The notes under the pieces are model-generated. The model saw only the letters and a program-made list of their open reading frames with translations. It made no database searches and was not told the DNA's origin. Positions 34,659 to 42,935 of a stretch of DNA of 64,000 nucleotides are shown piece after piece. The DNA is from CAZMXS01 sp964570325 (lineage in GTDB: Bacteria > Verrucomicrobiota > Kiritimatiellia > CAIQIC01 > CAZMXS01), in NCBI GenBank assembly GCA_964570325.1, contig CAZMXS010000003.1:62001-126000 (forward strand). The letters are read 5' to 3'. Within the stretch, counting starts at the first letter, position 1. Each line of letters begins with the position of its first letter. A program made the translations under genes and the position numbers.

Positions 34659-35921
34659 ATGGGAAACAACAGCACGCCCGAGGCTGTAACGGAAGTCGAG
34701 GAGCAGCCTCCGCCAAAATGCCAGGCCGGCTTTGCGCCAACGGCCATCCGACCTGATCCGCTCACCGCGGAAGCCACGCGCGAAGCGCGCGAAACCGACT
34801 GGCGCTGGCAAATGCGAAACCGCATCCGCACGGTTGCGCAATTGCTTCGGCGCTTTCCCGCGCTGCGCGCGGAAGCCAGCCTGCCGCAGGTTGCGCAGAA
34901 GTATCCGCTCTCCATTACACCCTATTACGCCTCGCTCATCCGCGCCGCCGACATCTCGGACCCGATTTTCCAGCTCGCCGTGCCCCAGATGGACGAGTTG
35001 TTTGATCCGCCATTCCTGGAGCCGGATCCGCTGGGCGAGGAACAGCACATGCCGGTGCCCGGTCTGATCCACCGCTATCCCGACCGCGCGCTGGTCATGG
35101 CCACGACAACCTGCGCCATGTACTGTCGCCACTGCACGCGCAAGCGGGTCGCGGGCACCGTCGAATCCGCCCTGGCGCCGCGCGACCTCGGCCCCATTGG
35201 CGCCTACTTGCGCGCGCATCCCGAAATCCGGGACGTGATCGTCTCCGGCGGCGATCCGCTGACCCTCGCCACTTCCGCGTTGGAACGGATTTTGGCTGCC
35301 ATCCGGGCGGTGCCCTCGGTGGACATCATCCGCATCGGCACGCGCGCGCCGGTGGTCATGCCGATGCGCGTCACCGCCGAACTGACCGCAATGCTCCGCC
35401 GCTACCATCCGCTCTGGATCAACACGCATTTCAACCATCCCCAGGAAATCACCCCGGCCGCCATCGCCGCCTGCGCGCAACTGGCCGACGCCGGCATCCC
35501 GCTCGGCAACCAGACCGTGCTCCTACACGGCGTCAACGACCAGCCGCAGATCATCGAGGATCTCTGCCGCTGCCTGGTGCGCATGCGGGTGCGGCCGTAC
35601 TACCTCTTCCAGTGCGACCTGGTTCGGGGCATTGAGCACTTCCGCACGCCGATCGCCAAGGGCCTGGAGATCATGGAACACCTTCGGGGCCGGGTCAGCG
35701 GCCTGGCCATCCCGACATTTGTGGTGGACTCGCCGCATGGCGGCGGCAAGATCCCGCTCCTGCCGAATTACCTGGTTCGCTCCACGCCCAGTCACACCGA
35801 GCTGCGCACGTGCGACGGCCGGCTGGTCGCCTATCCCGAACCCGGCGCGCAACTTGATGAGCCACCCAACGCCCAATTCGGAATCCTGGATTCCACCCCT
35901 GCTCCAAGCCCTGCGCGCTGA
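34659..35921 (+). CDS. kamA: Lysine 2,3-aminomutase family radical SAM protein
   Basis: A 420-aa protein from the ATG at 34659; a TTG six codons earlier is an alternative. The radical SAM cluster motif TTCAMYCRHCTRKR has Cys152, 156 and 159. SGGDPL binds SAM. The PLP-Lys is in SPHGGGKIPLLPNY. The family converts L-lysine to L-beta-lysine, or (EpmB) makes beta-lysine for EF-P. The beta-lysine acetyltransferase ablB is not next to it. Its 3' end overlaps bioF by 65 bp in another frame, so it leads the kamA-bioF-bioH-bioC run. A link between lysine mutase and biotin genes is unusual. Function beyond the family is not shown. Confidence 0.9.
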   Translation: MGNNSTPEAVTEVEEQPPPKCQAGFAPTAIRPDPLTAEATREARETDWRWQMRNRIRTVAQLLRRFPALRAEASLPQVAQKYPLSITPYYASLIRAADISDPIFQLAVPQMDELFDPPFLEPDPLGEEQHMPVPGLIHRYPDRALVMATTTCAMYCRHCTRKRVAGTVESALAPRDLGPIGAYLRAHPEIRDVIVSGGDPLTLATSALERILAAIRAVPSVDIIRIGTRAPVVMPMRVTAELTAMLRRYHPLWINTHFNHPQEITPAAIAACAQLADAGIPLGNQTVLLHGVNDQPQIIEDLCRCLVRMRVRPYYLFQCDLVRGIEHFRTPIAKGLEIMEHLRGRVSGLAIPTFVVDSPHGGGKIPLLPNYLVRSTPSHTELRTCDGRLVAYPEPGAQLDEPPNAQFGILDSTPAPSPAR

Positions 35922-37044
35922 GCATCTGGAACGTCATCTGACCCCCCGCCCCGCAAGCGGCGGACGTTTTGTCATGGACGGACGGGAGTTCCTTAATTTT
36001 GCGTCGAACGATTACCTCAATCTCGCGCATCATCCGTGGGTGGTGGAGTCGGCCGCGCGCGCCTTGCAAACAGCCGGCGCCGGCGCCGGCGCCTCGCGCC
36101 TGGTGACCGGCACCTTGGAACTGCCCCTGGAACTGGAACGGCGCCTGGCTGCGTTCAAGCAATACCCGGCCGCCCTCGTCTTCGGCAGCGGCTATCTGGC
36201 CAACGTCGGCATCATCACCGCGCTGCTCGATCACCACGACCACGCTTTCGCCGACCGGCTGGCGCATGCCAGTCTCCTGGACGGTATCCGGATGAGCGGC
36301 GCGCGACTACACCGTTTCCGGCATAATCAGCCGGGCCACCTGGCCGATTTGCTCGCCGCCACACCGCCGGGCGTCCGGCGGCTGGTCGTAACGGAATCCG
36401 TCTTCAGCATGGATGGCGATCTGGCGCCGCTCCCGGCGCTGGCCACCGTCTGCCGCACCCAGGGGGCCATGCTACTGGTGGATGAGGCCCACGCAACCGG
36501 AGTCTTCGGTCCCGGCGGCGCCGGGCGGGTCCGTGAACTGGATTTGGAATCCGATGTCAATCTGGCGATGGGCACGCTCAGCAAGGCGCTCGGCGGTTAC
36601 GGCGGTTTCGTGGCCTGTTCGGCAATCATGCGCGACTGGCTCGTCAACCGGGCGCGTGCGTTCATCTACACCACCGCGCCGCCGCCCGCCGCGCTCGGCG
36701 CGGCGCTTGGCGCGCTCAATGTCTTGGAACAGGAACCCGGCCGCGGCGCTGAATTATTGCGCCGGGCGGAGCGGTTCCGCGAATCCCTGCGCGCCGGCGG
36801 GCTGGAGACTCAACACTCGGCCAGCCCGATTATTCCGGTCATGATCGGCGATAACGAACGCGCGCTGCGCATCGCCGCGCGCCTGCGCGCGGCGGGCATC
36901 CTGGTTGTCGCCATCCGGCCGCCGACCGTGCCGCCCGGCACGGCGCGCTTGCGTTTCTCCGTCACACTCGCGCACCAGGATGGGGAACTCGCCTGGGCGG
37001 CGGATACGATCGCTCGGATCGTGCGCGAGACGCCGTTGGCATGA
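35857..37044 (+). CDS. bioF: 8-amino-7-oxononanoate synthase
   Basis: A 395-aa PLP enzyme of the alpha-oxoamine synthase family. The start ATG lies inside the end of kamA (65-bp overlap). The conserved block FLNFASNDYLNLAHHP comes first. The PLP-binding segment is LLVDEAHATGVFGPGGAG, and the Schiff-base Lys is in TLSKALGGYGGF. C-terminal PGTARLRFSVTLAH is typical. It condenses pimeloyl-ACP with alanine to give KAPA, the first committed ring-forming step of biotin synthesis. It overlaps bioH by 4 bp (ATGA). Confidence 0.95.
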   Translation: MSHPTPNSESWIPPLLQALRAEHLERHLTPRPASGGRFVMDGREFLNFASNDYLNLAHHPWVVESAARALQTAGAGAGASRLVTGTLELPLELERRLAAFKQYPAALVFGSGYLANVGIITALLDHHDHAFADRLAHASLLDGIRMSGARLHRFRHNQPGHLADLLAATPPGVRRLVVTESVFSMDGDLAPLPALATVCRTQGAMLLVDEAHATGVFGPGGAGRVRELDLESDVNLAMGTLSKALGGYGGFVACSAIMRDWLVNRARAFIYTTAPPPAALGAALGALNVLEQEPGRGAELLRRAERFRESLRAGGLETQHSASPIIPVMIGDNERALRIAARLRAAGILVVAIRPPTVPPGTARLRFSVTLAHQDGELAWAADTIARIVRETPLA

Positions 37045-37754
37045 AGGCGCCCATCGTCATCCTCTCCGGATGGGCCCATCCCGCGCGTTGCCTGCAACCG
37101 CTGGCGGCCGCGCTGGCACCCGCCGGTCCGGTGACCTGCCTGGACACGCGCGATCTGTATGGCCAGGAACCGGTGCCGGCCATGATCCGACCGCCGGCCG
37201 GGTTATTCCCGGAACAGCCCTTTACTTTGGTCGGCTGGTCGCTCGGCGGACTGCTGGCGCTGGCGATGGCCGAGACCCTGAACGCGCGGCTGCGGCGCCT
37301 GGTATTGGTATCCGCGACACCCCGCTTCTGCCAGGCCGCGGACTTCCCCGAAGGCGTGCCGGAACGAAACCTGCGCGCGCTGGCATTGAGCGTCCAGCGC
37401 GCGCCGCGGGCGGCCATCGAACGCTTCAGCGCCGAGGTCGCGCATCCGTTTCCGGGGTCCGACGCGGAGCGCGCGGCCGCCGCGGAAGAGCTGGGGCGCG
37501 ACCGTCTGCTGGGCGACCTGGAATACCTGCGCCGCTGCGACCACCGCGCCGCCGCCACCGCGCTCCGCGCGCCCCTGCTGGCGCTGCACGGCCGGCTGGA
37601 CGCCGTCATCGCCTGGCCGGCCGGCGCCTGGTTTGCGCGCCACGCGCCGAACACCCGGTTCGTCTTGTGCGAGGCAATCGGCCACGACCTGCCGCTGCGC
37701 CGGCCGGAATGGATTGCGGAACAAATCCGACTTTGCGAGAATCCCGACCGTTGA
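37041..37754 (+). CDS. bioH: Pimeloyl-ACP methyl ester carboxylesterase
   Basis: A 237-aa alpha/beta hydrolase. The nucleophile elbow is GWSLGG (Ser67), the acid Asp187 is in HGRLDAVI, and the base His215 in AIGHDLPL, the full catalytic triad. The N-terminus (ILSGWAHPARCL) is BioH-like. It removes the methyl group that BioC adds so that BioF can use pimeloyl-ACP. It overlaps bioF (ATGA) and bioC (TTGA) by 4 bp each, so the three are translated together. Family assignment rests largely on the operon. Confidence 0.9.
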   Translation: MKAPIVILSGWAHPARCLQPLAAALAPAGPVTCLDTRDLYGQEPVPAMIRPPAGLFPEQPFTLVGWSLGGLLALAMAETLNARLRRLVLVSATPRFCQAADFPEGVPERNLRALALSVQRAPRAAIERFSAEVAHPFPGSDAERAAAAEELGRDRLLGDLEYLRRCDHRAAATALRAPLLALHGRLDAVIAWPAGAWFARHAPNTRFVLCEAIGHDLPLRRPEWIAEQIRLCENPDR

Positions 37755-38545
37755 ACATAGATCTCCAGCGCCAAACCGTCAGCGCGCGGTTTTCCGCGGC
37801 CGCGGAAACCTACGCCCACCGCGCGACCGTGCAGGCCCGTGTCGCCGCCAACCTGATCCGGCTCATCCCGCCGTCCGATGTCGTCCACCGCATCCTGGAA
37901 GTCGGGTGCGGCACGGGCATCCTGACGCGTTACCTGTTGGGGCATTTTCAGCATGCGACCATTGACGCCGTGGATTTCTCCCCGAAAATGATCGCCGCCG
38001 CCAGCCGCCAATTCCAGGCCGCGCCCACGATCCATTGGCACGCGGCCGATGCCCGCCTGTTCCGCGGCGCCACCCTGTATGAACTGGTCGTCAGCAATTG
38101 TTCGCTGCACTGGATCACGCCGTTGCTGGAAGTCTTCTACAATCTGGCCGGGCAAATCCGTCCCGGCGGCGCGTTGACCTTTTCGATCATGCTCCACGGC
38201 ACACTCGGCGAACTGCACGCGGCGCGTCTGTGCGTCGCCCCGCACAAGGCGCCGGCGGGACGCTTGCCGCTGCTCAACGAAGTGTCGGATTGCCTCGATC
38301 TGTGCGGACTGGAAATCATCGAAAGCCACGCCCAGGTCGAAATCGAGGTTTACGCCGGCGCGCCCGATTTCTTCCAGGCAATCCACGAGATGGGCCTGAC
38401 CGGTGGCGCCGTGTCCCGGGCGGCCGTGCCGCTGAACCGCCGCGAAATTGAGCAACTGATGAGCCACTACGAACAAGCCTACGCCACCGACGGCGGCGTG
38501 CGGGCCAGTTACAACGTCGGCTATTTCAAAACACGGCGGCGCTGA
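37751..38545 (+). CDS. bioC: Malonyl-ACP O-methyltransferase
   Basis: A 264-aa SAM methyltransferase from a TTG start overlapping bioH by 4 bp. The N-terminal BioC signature is VSARFSAAAETYAHRATVQ. Motif I is ILEVGCGTGILTRYLL, then DFSPKMI and VVSNCSLHWI. It methylates the free carboxyl of malonyl-ACP so it can be elongated to pimeloyl methyl ester. A hairpin CGCCCG-TTTTTC-CGGGCG lies just past the stop. It lacks a T-run, but it may help separate bioC from the convergent CDF gene. Confidence 0.94.
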   Translation: MNIDLQRQTVSARFSAAAETYAHRATVQARVAANLIRLIPPSDVVHRILEVGCGTGILTRYLLGHFQHATIDAVDFSPKMIAAASRQFQAAPTIHWHAADARLFRGATLYELVVSNCSLHWITPLLEVFYNLAGQIRPGGALTFSIMLHGTLGELHAARLCVAPHKAPAGRLPLLNEVSDCLDLCGLEIIESHAQVEIEVYAGAPDFFQAIHEMGLTGGAVSRAAVPLNRREIEQLMSHYEQAYATDGGVRASYNVGYFKTRRR

Positions 38546-38590
38546 CCGCCCGTTTTTCCGGGCGCGCGCCGGCCGCCAGAGCGCAGCGGG

Positions 38591-39496
38591 CTACAGATCC
38601 TCATCACTGGCCGACTGGCCATCCCCAATCCGGTAAGGTTCAAAATGGATGGTCGCCTCCAATTTGAGTTCATCCCGCAGCGCCTGCTCAATCTGGTTGA
38701 CGAGCTGATGCGCGTCCACCAGGCTCACGTCCGCCGGTAAACGCAGGTGAAAGGTGACCTCAATGTGCGCGCCGTATCGGTGGAGATGGAAATGGTGCGT
38801 CCCGCGCGCCTCCGGAGCCACGCGCTGAACAATCCCGGCGATCTGCTGCTGGACCGTCTCGTCCGGCGCTTCACCCAGGAGAATATCCGCCGCGCCTTTG
38901 AGGATTTCATACGTGGCGTAGAGAATCAGAAGGGAGACCCCGATACCCATGACGCCGTCTATCCACCATAACCTCGGGTTGCGGCCCGCCAGCGCGCCGA
39001 CGACGATCAGCGCCGAGGCAATGGCATCGCTGCGATGATGCCAGCCATCGGCCAGCAGCGAATGGGAGCCGGTCTGGCGGCCGGCCCAGATGGAAAAACG
39101 CGCCAACCCTTCCTTGAGAAAGACAGAGACGAGAAATATGATCGTCGCCGTCAAACTGAAGGCCGCACCCCGATAGTGCCGCAACCGCCCGATGGACTCC
39201 TCCATAAACTTCATGCCCACCACCGCCAGCAGCGTCCCGATGACGATCGCGGCAATCACCTCCGCGCGACCGTGGCCGAAAGGATGCTCCTTGTCCGGCT
39301 TGCGCGCGGCAATCCAAAAACCGCATAGCAACACGAGGGAAGTCAGCGAATCGGAAAGCGTGTGCCAGGCATCGGCGACCATGGCGATCGAGCCCGTAAG
39401 CACGCCGACCCAGAACTTGAGCGCAAACAAACCGGTGTTCAGACCAACGGAAAGCCAGCCTTCCACATAACCCAGTTTTTGCGCTTCCGTTCGCAC
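38591..39496 (-). CDS. Cation diffusion facilitator family metal exporter
   Basis: A 301-aa protein from a GTG start. Six membrane segments are followed by a cytoplasmic domain. Both metal pairs are canonical: DAWHTLSD in TM2 and DGWHHRSD in TM5, with PFGHGRAEVIAA between. The C-terminal domain is His-rich (RGTHHFHLHRYGAHIEV), which may sense zinc. The likely role is proton-coupled export of Zn, Co, Fe or Mn. It lies on the opposite strand between bioC and bioD and has no clear link to biotin. Confidence 0.93.
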   Translation of the reverse strand: MRTEAQKLGYVEGWLSVGLNTGLFALKFWVGVLTGSIAMVADAWHTLSDSLTSLVLLCGFWIAARKPDKEHPFGHGRAEVIAAIVIGTLLAVVGMKFMEESIGRLRHYRGAAFSLTATIIFLVSVFLKEGLARFSIWAGRQTGSHSLLADGWHHRSDAIASALIVVGALAGRNPRLWWIDGVMGIGVSLLILYATYEILKGAADILLGEAPDETVQQQIAGIVQRVAPEARGTHHFHLHRYGAHIEVTFHLRLPADVSLVDAHQLVNQIEQALRDELKLEATIHFEPYRIGDGQSASDEDL

Positions 39497-39639
39497 TGCT
39501 TATATCTCGCAAAACGACTGTGAATAATCAACCCACAATACCTGTGGCGCGGGGTTCTCGTCCCGCGCGGGACTGGGTGAACCTCGCCATCAACCGCGGC
39601 TGGACTAATCCCACCGTTTCCTCCAGAATGGCGGCCCGG

Positions 39640-40407
39640 ATGCAAAGCTGCTTCATAACCGGCACGGACACCGGCGTCGGCAAGACCTATGTGACCGCGG
39701 CGTTGATTACACTGGCCGCCCGCCGCCATATTGACGCCGTACCGATGAAGCCGGTTCAAACCGGCTGTCGGCGCCGCGGCCAACACCTCTTCGCGCCCGA
39801 TCTGCAATTCGCCCTGCGCGGGTTAAAACGTCCGCTTGCGCCGCTCGAAAAGGCCGTGCTATGTCCCTATCGCTTCCATCCCGCCTGTTCGCCGCACCGC
39901 GCGGCGCGGCTGGCGGGTGTGACGATCCGGCTTGGTACTATCGCGCAAATCGTGGATACCCTATTGCGCCTGCATTCAACTCTGATCATCGAAGGCGCCG
40001 GCGGCGTGCTCGCGCCGCTCGGCCCGGACCGCACGATGCTGGACCTGATGCGCGTGCTGGGAATGCCGGTGGTGCTCGTGGCCCGGGCCGGGCTGGGTAC
40101 GCTGAATCACACACTGTTGAGCCTGAATGAACTGCGCCGCGCGCGCCTGACCGTGCGCGCCATTGTCATCAACCAAGGCCGCGGGCCATGGGGCGCGCTG
40201 GAGCGGGACAACGCCCAAACGCTTGCCGCCTGGAGCGGCTTGACGGTTCTGCGCCTGCCGCGCCTGCCGGGGCGCGACCCGCAACGCTGGCCGCTTCGCC
40301 CGTTGGCCGCGCTCGCGAAGTTGCTTAAGTCGGATCTTGCGCGCGGCGGCGGGCGTGCGCCGCGGCGGCGTCCAGATACGTCTGCACTTCGGAATCGCGC
40401 GGAATAA
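39640..40407 (+). CDS. bioD: Dethiobiotin synthetase
   Basis: A 255-aa P-loop enzyme. Walker A FITGTDTGVGKTYVTAAL comes right after the chosen ATG, as in the family; ATG 39628 is also possible, and the longer frame from 39520 adds 40 non-conserved residues. KPVQTGC binds DAPA. IIEGAGGVLAPLG is the switch region and AIVINQ is nucleotide-specific. It closes the ureido ring using CO2 and ATP. The last 83 bp overlap the end of the HD gene on the other strand, and the tail is Arg-rich beyond the usual length (about 225 aa). It is separated from the other bio genes by the CDF gene. Confidence 0.92.
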   Translation: MQSCFITGTDTGVGKTYVTAALITLAARRHIDAVPMKPVQTGCRRRGQHLFAPDLQFALRGLKRPLAPLEKAVLCPYRFHPACSPHRAARLAGVTIRLGTIAQIVDTLLRLHSTLIIEGAGGVLAPLGPDRTMLDLMRVLGMPVVLVARAGLGTLNHTLLSLNELRRARLTVRAIVINQGRGPWGALERDNAQTLAAWSGLTVLRLPRLPGRDPQRWPLRPLAALAKLLKSDLARGGGRAPRRRPDTSALRNRAE

Positions 40408-41116
40408 AACGCGCCGCCCGCTCCAACAATTCCTCGCGTAACACCCGCCGGAAGGTCGGGGCGTAGTTCATGTCATACACCCACGACACTTGAATCAGGC
40501 AGAAGTCCGCCAGGCTGCGCATGTACTGGTACGACGTTCGATTATCCGCGCGCAGACGCGCGAATAATTCCGGCGTGACCGGGCCATCGAAGTCAATGTC
40601 CAGCACCAGTTCAGGGTTGTGCCGCAACGTGCCGGTCACCAGGTGATGCTGGACCACTTCATAGATATCCAGTTTGTCGGCGTCGCGCACCAGCGCGGCC
40701 TGCCGGCGGGTGCGCGCCGGCAGGTTATCCGGCAGCGCGGCCCGGTTGTGATGGTAAACAGCCGCCAGCACACAATCACGCGTATCTCCGTCGAGCGCCG
40801 CCAACACATTCATTTCCACGGCCAGGTCACGGCCGCGTTCCGCGTGATTGAACGAGCGCGCGTCCGAAAGCGTCTTGTGCTTTTCCATCTGCTCAAACCG
40901 TCCGCAGTCATGCAGCAACGCGCAGGCTTCGGCGACGTTGATCTCGCCGGCCGGCCAGCGCAACTCGCCCGCGATCGCGATGGCATTGCGCGCCACGCGC
41001 AGGGTGTGGTCACGCTTGAGCGCGTGCAAGTGGCGGTGCCGCGCTCCGCCCTCGCAGAAACGCGCCGCGTATCCGGTGTACCACGCGCGGATGGATTGGA
41101 TTTGCTCTTCATTCAT
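40325..41116 (-). CDS. HD-domain phosphohydrolase
   Basis: A 263-aa protein from the ATG before NEEQIQS. The frame extends 42 codons upstream through a poly-G tract, but that part is not protein-like. HD signature: His of ALKRDHTLRV, HD pair in ALLHDCGRFEQ, then NHAERG, AVYHHNR and RDADKLDIYE. Such metal-dependent phosphohydrolases act on nucleotides or signalling phosphates. No substrate is evident. Its 3' end overlaps the convergent bioD by 83 bp. Confidence 0.88.
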   Translation of the reverse strand: MNEEQIQSIRAWYTGYAARFCEGGARHRHLHALKRDHTLRVARNAIAIAGELRWPAGEINVAEACALLHDCGRFEQMEKHKTLSDARSFNHAERGRDLAVEMNVLAALDGDTRDCVLAAVYHHNRAALPDNLPARTRRQAALVRDADKLDIYEVVQHHLVTGTLRHNPELVLDIDFDGPVTPELFARLRADNRTSYQYMRSLADFCLIQVSWVYDMNYAPTFRRVLREELLERAARFIPRDSEVQTYLDAAAAHARRRAQDPT

Positions 41117-41196
41117 GACACAAACGGGGCGGGATAATGGCGCTTCGCCGGCGGCCGCGCAAGATTTTCCAAGCCATTTGCATTCAGCCGGCGCAG

Positions 41197-41208
41197 CCCC
41201 CCCCCCCC
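41197..41208. repeat. Run of 12 C (12 G on the minus strand)
   Basis: An uninterrupted homopolymer of 12 C in the 5' region of the HD gene and upstream of bioA, followed by other short C runs. Such runs can slip during replication, and are also prone to sequencing error. Confidence 0.9.
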
Positions 41209-41373
41209 GGCCGCACAACCCCCCACCCCGGGAAAAAACCACGACCGGCCGGCTTCCCTGAAATCGAACGCTTATTTACACGATCTGGCCAACGAGCGTC
41301 AGATCGGTTGCGCTCAATCTGGACGGCGCGCGGAGGCCGGGCCATTCGGAGGGACCGGGTTGGGGGCGCGCGG

Positions 41374-41390
41374 TTTCCAATGATTGGAAA
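41374..41390. promoter_or_regulatory. Palindromic operator-like site 1 (TTCCAANNNTTGGAA)
   Basis: TTTCCAATGATTGGAAA is a 17-bp palindrome except for its central base. Its centre is 32 bp from that of the second copy, three helical turns, so both would face the same side of the DNA. It lies just upstream of bioA. Confidence 0.7.
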
Positions 41391-41404
41391 AAAAGTATCG
41401 CGTA

Positions 41405-41423
41405 TTTTCCAATCATTGGAAAA
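41405..41423. promoter_or_regulatory. Palindromic operator-like site 2 (TTCCAANNNTTGGAA)
   Basis: TTTTCCAATCATTGGAAAA is a 19-bp palindrome except for its central base. It ends 10 bp before the bioA ATG and so would cover the ribosome-binding region of bioA. No ordinary Shine-Dalgarno is seen there. Confidence 0.7.
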
Positions 41424-41433
41424 AATCGCCCGC

Positions 41434-42693
41434 ATGAACCGCTATGATCCAGCCGATCGCGATTACGTCTGGCATCCCTATACCCGTTTTTCCGCGCTGG
41501 CGACTGATCCACCGCCGGTGATCGTGCGCGGGGAAGGCGTCCACCTGTTCGACGACCAAGGGCACCGCTACTTTGACGCGATCTCGTCATGGTGGGCCTG
41601 CGCGCTGGGCCACGGCCGGCCGGAAATCGTCGCCGCCATCCAGCAGCAGGCCGCGGTCTTGCAGCACAGCATCCTGGGCAACCTGGCCCACCCAAACGCC
41701 GCCGCGCTCGCGCGGCGACTGGCGCGCTTGATGCCCACACCCGACCGGCGCGTGCTCTTCGCCGCCGACGGCTCCAGCTCGGTCGAGGCCGCGCTCAAGA
41801 TCGCGCTGCAATACCGGCACGACCAGGGACAAGGCGCGCGCCACCGTTTTGCCGCGCTCGAGGACGCCTACCACGGCGATACGCTGGCCGCTGTCGGCGT
41901 CGGCTACCTCCCCCATTTTCACAAGCCGTTCGAATCGCTCCTGACCCCCGCCCTGCGGCTTGCGCCATTCCGTCCATTTGCCGAAACAGCGCGCGTATTG
42001 GAGGACAACGCCCGATCGCTCGCGGCCGTGATCGTCGAGCCGTTGTGCCAGTGCGCGGCCGGCATGCGGATCTATCCGGCGGATTACCTGAAGGCGCTGG
42101 CCGCCAAATGCGTCGAGTTGGACATCCTGCTGATTGTGGACGAGATCGCCACCGGGTTCGGGCGCACGGGTACGATATTCGCCTTCGAGCAGGCGGGCAT
42201 TGATCCGGACCTGGTATGTGTCGGGAAGGCGCTGTCCGCCGGCTACCTGCCGATCAGCGCCGTAATCGTGAAAGACCGGATCTACGCACAATTCAGCGAC
42301 GAACCAACGGACCACACCTTTTATCATGGGCACACCTTCTGCGGAAACCCACTGGCGGCGGCCGCCGCGCTGGCCGCTCTGGACATCTATGATCGGGACG
42401 ACATCCCGGCGCGCGCCCGCCGCTTGGGCCAGTTGATGATGACCCGCCTGCAGCCGCTGCGGGATGATCCGCGCGTAAAGGAAGTCCGCGGGATTGGCGC
42501 AATCGCCGCAGTGGAATTAAAGACCGCCACCCCGCGCACCCCCCAACAGGTTCGGCGCGCGTTCCTGGAAAAAGGCCTGCTGGCCCGCCCGCTGGGCTCC
42601 GTGCTGTATCTGATGCCGCCGCTGGTGACGCCAGACGATGTGGCGCTGGCGGCCTGCGACGCGCTGGCGGCGGTGGTGCGGGAAAGCGCTTGA
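41434..42693 (+). CDS. bioA: Adenosylmethionine-8-amino-7-oxononanoate aminotransferase
   Basis: A 419-aa class III aminotransferase. The N-terminal RDYVWHPYTRFS and FDAISSWWACALGHGRPEI are BioA-specific. PLP site residues are in VDEIATGFGRTG and the Lys in CVGKALSAGYLPIS; substrate contacts include YHGHTFCGNPLAAAAALA. It makes DAPA from KAPA with SAM as amino donor (BioK-type use of lysine cannot be ruled out). The ATG at 41434 is preferred; an in-frame ATG at 41380 would make the two palindromes coding. The paired palindromes upstream suggest specific control. Confidence 0.95.
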   Translation: MNRYDPADRDYVWHPYTRFSALATDPPPVIVRGEGVHLFDDQGHRYFDAISSWWACALGHGRPEIVAAIQQQAAVLQHSILGNLAHPNAAALARRLARLMPTPDRRVLFAADGSSSVEAALKIALQYRHDQGQGARHRFAALEDAYHGDTLAAVGVGYLPHFHKPFESLLTPALRLAPFRPFAETARVLEDNARSLAAVIVEPLCQCAAGMRIYPADYLKALAAKCVELDILLIVDEIATGFGRTGTIFAFEQAGIDPDLVCVGKALSAGYLPISAVIVKDRIYAQFSDEPTDHTFYHGHTFCGNPLAAAAALAALDIYDRDDIPARARRLGQLMMTRLQPLRDDPRVKEVRGIGAIAAVELKTATPRTPQQVRRAFLEKGLLARPLGSVLYLMPPLVTPDDVALAACDALAAVVRESA

Positions 42694-42935
42694 CGCGCCG
42701 GTCGGATGCAGGGTTGGCTCTCCGCAACCGCAAGCAGCCGCCGCCAAGGAATTGATTTTGTCCTGCGCGCAAAGTGGGACGGCCATTCGCGCCAATCCGA
42801 GTCGGACCGGAATGGCCGACCTGATTCGCGGTTGGGCTCACGCGCCAAACGATCCCGCGTAACAAATGCTTGGGGCGCAAAAACGGACAGAGGATCACCG
42901 CTGGCTAATGCCTTGGGGGCGCGACTGGCCCAGGA

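Noticed and set aside
36962..38476. 504-codon minus-strand frame opposite bioH/bioC
   Set aside because: Antisense shadow; the plus-strand genes have complete catalytic motifs and 4-bp overlaps.
39520..39639. N-terminal extension of bioD
   Set aside because: BioD proteins begin a few residues before the Walker A motif, and the extension has no conserved feature.
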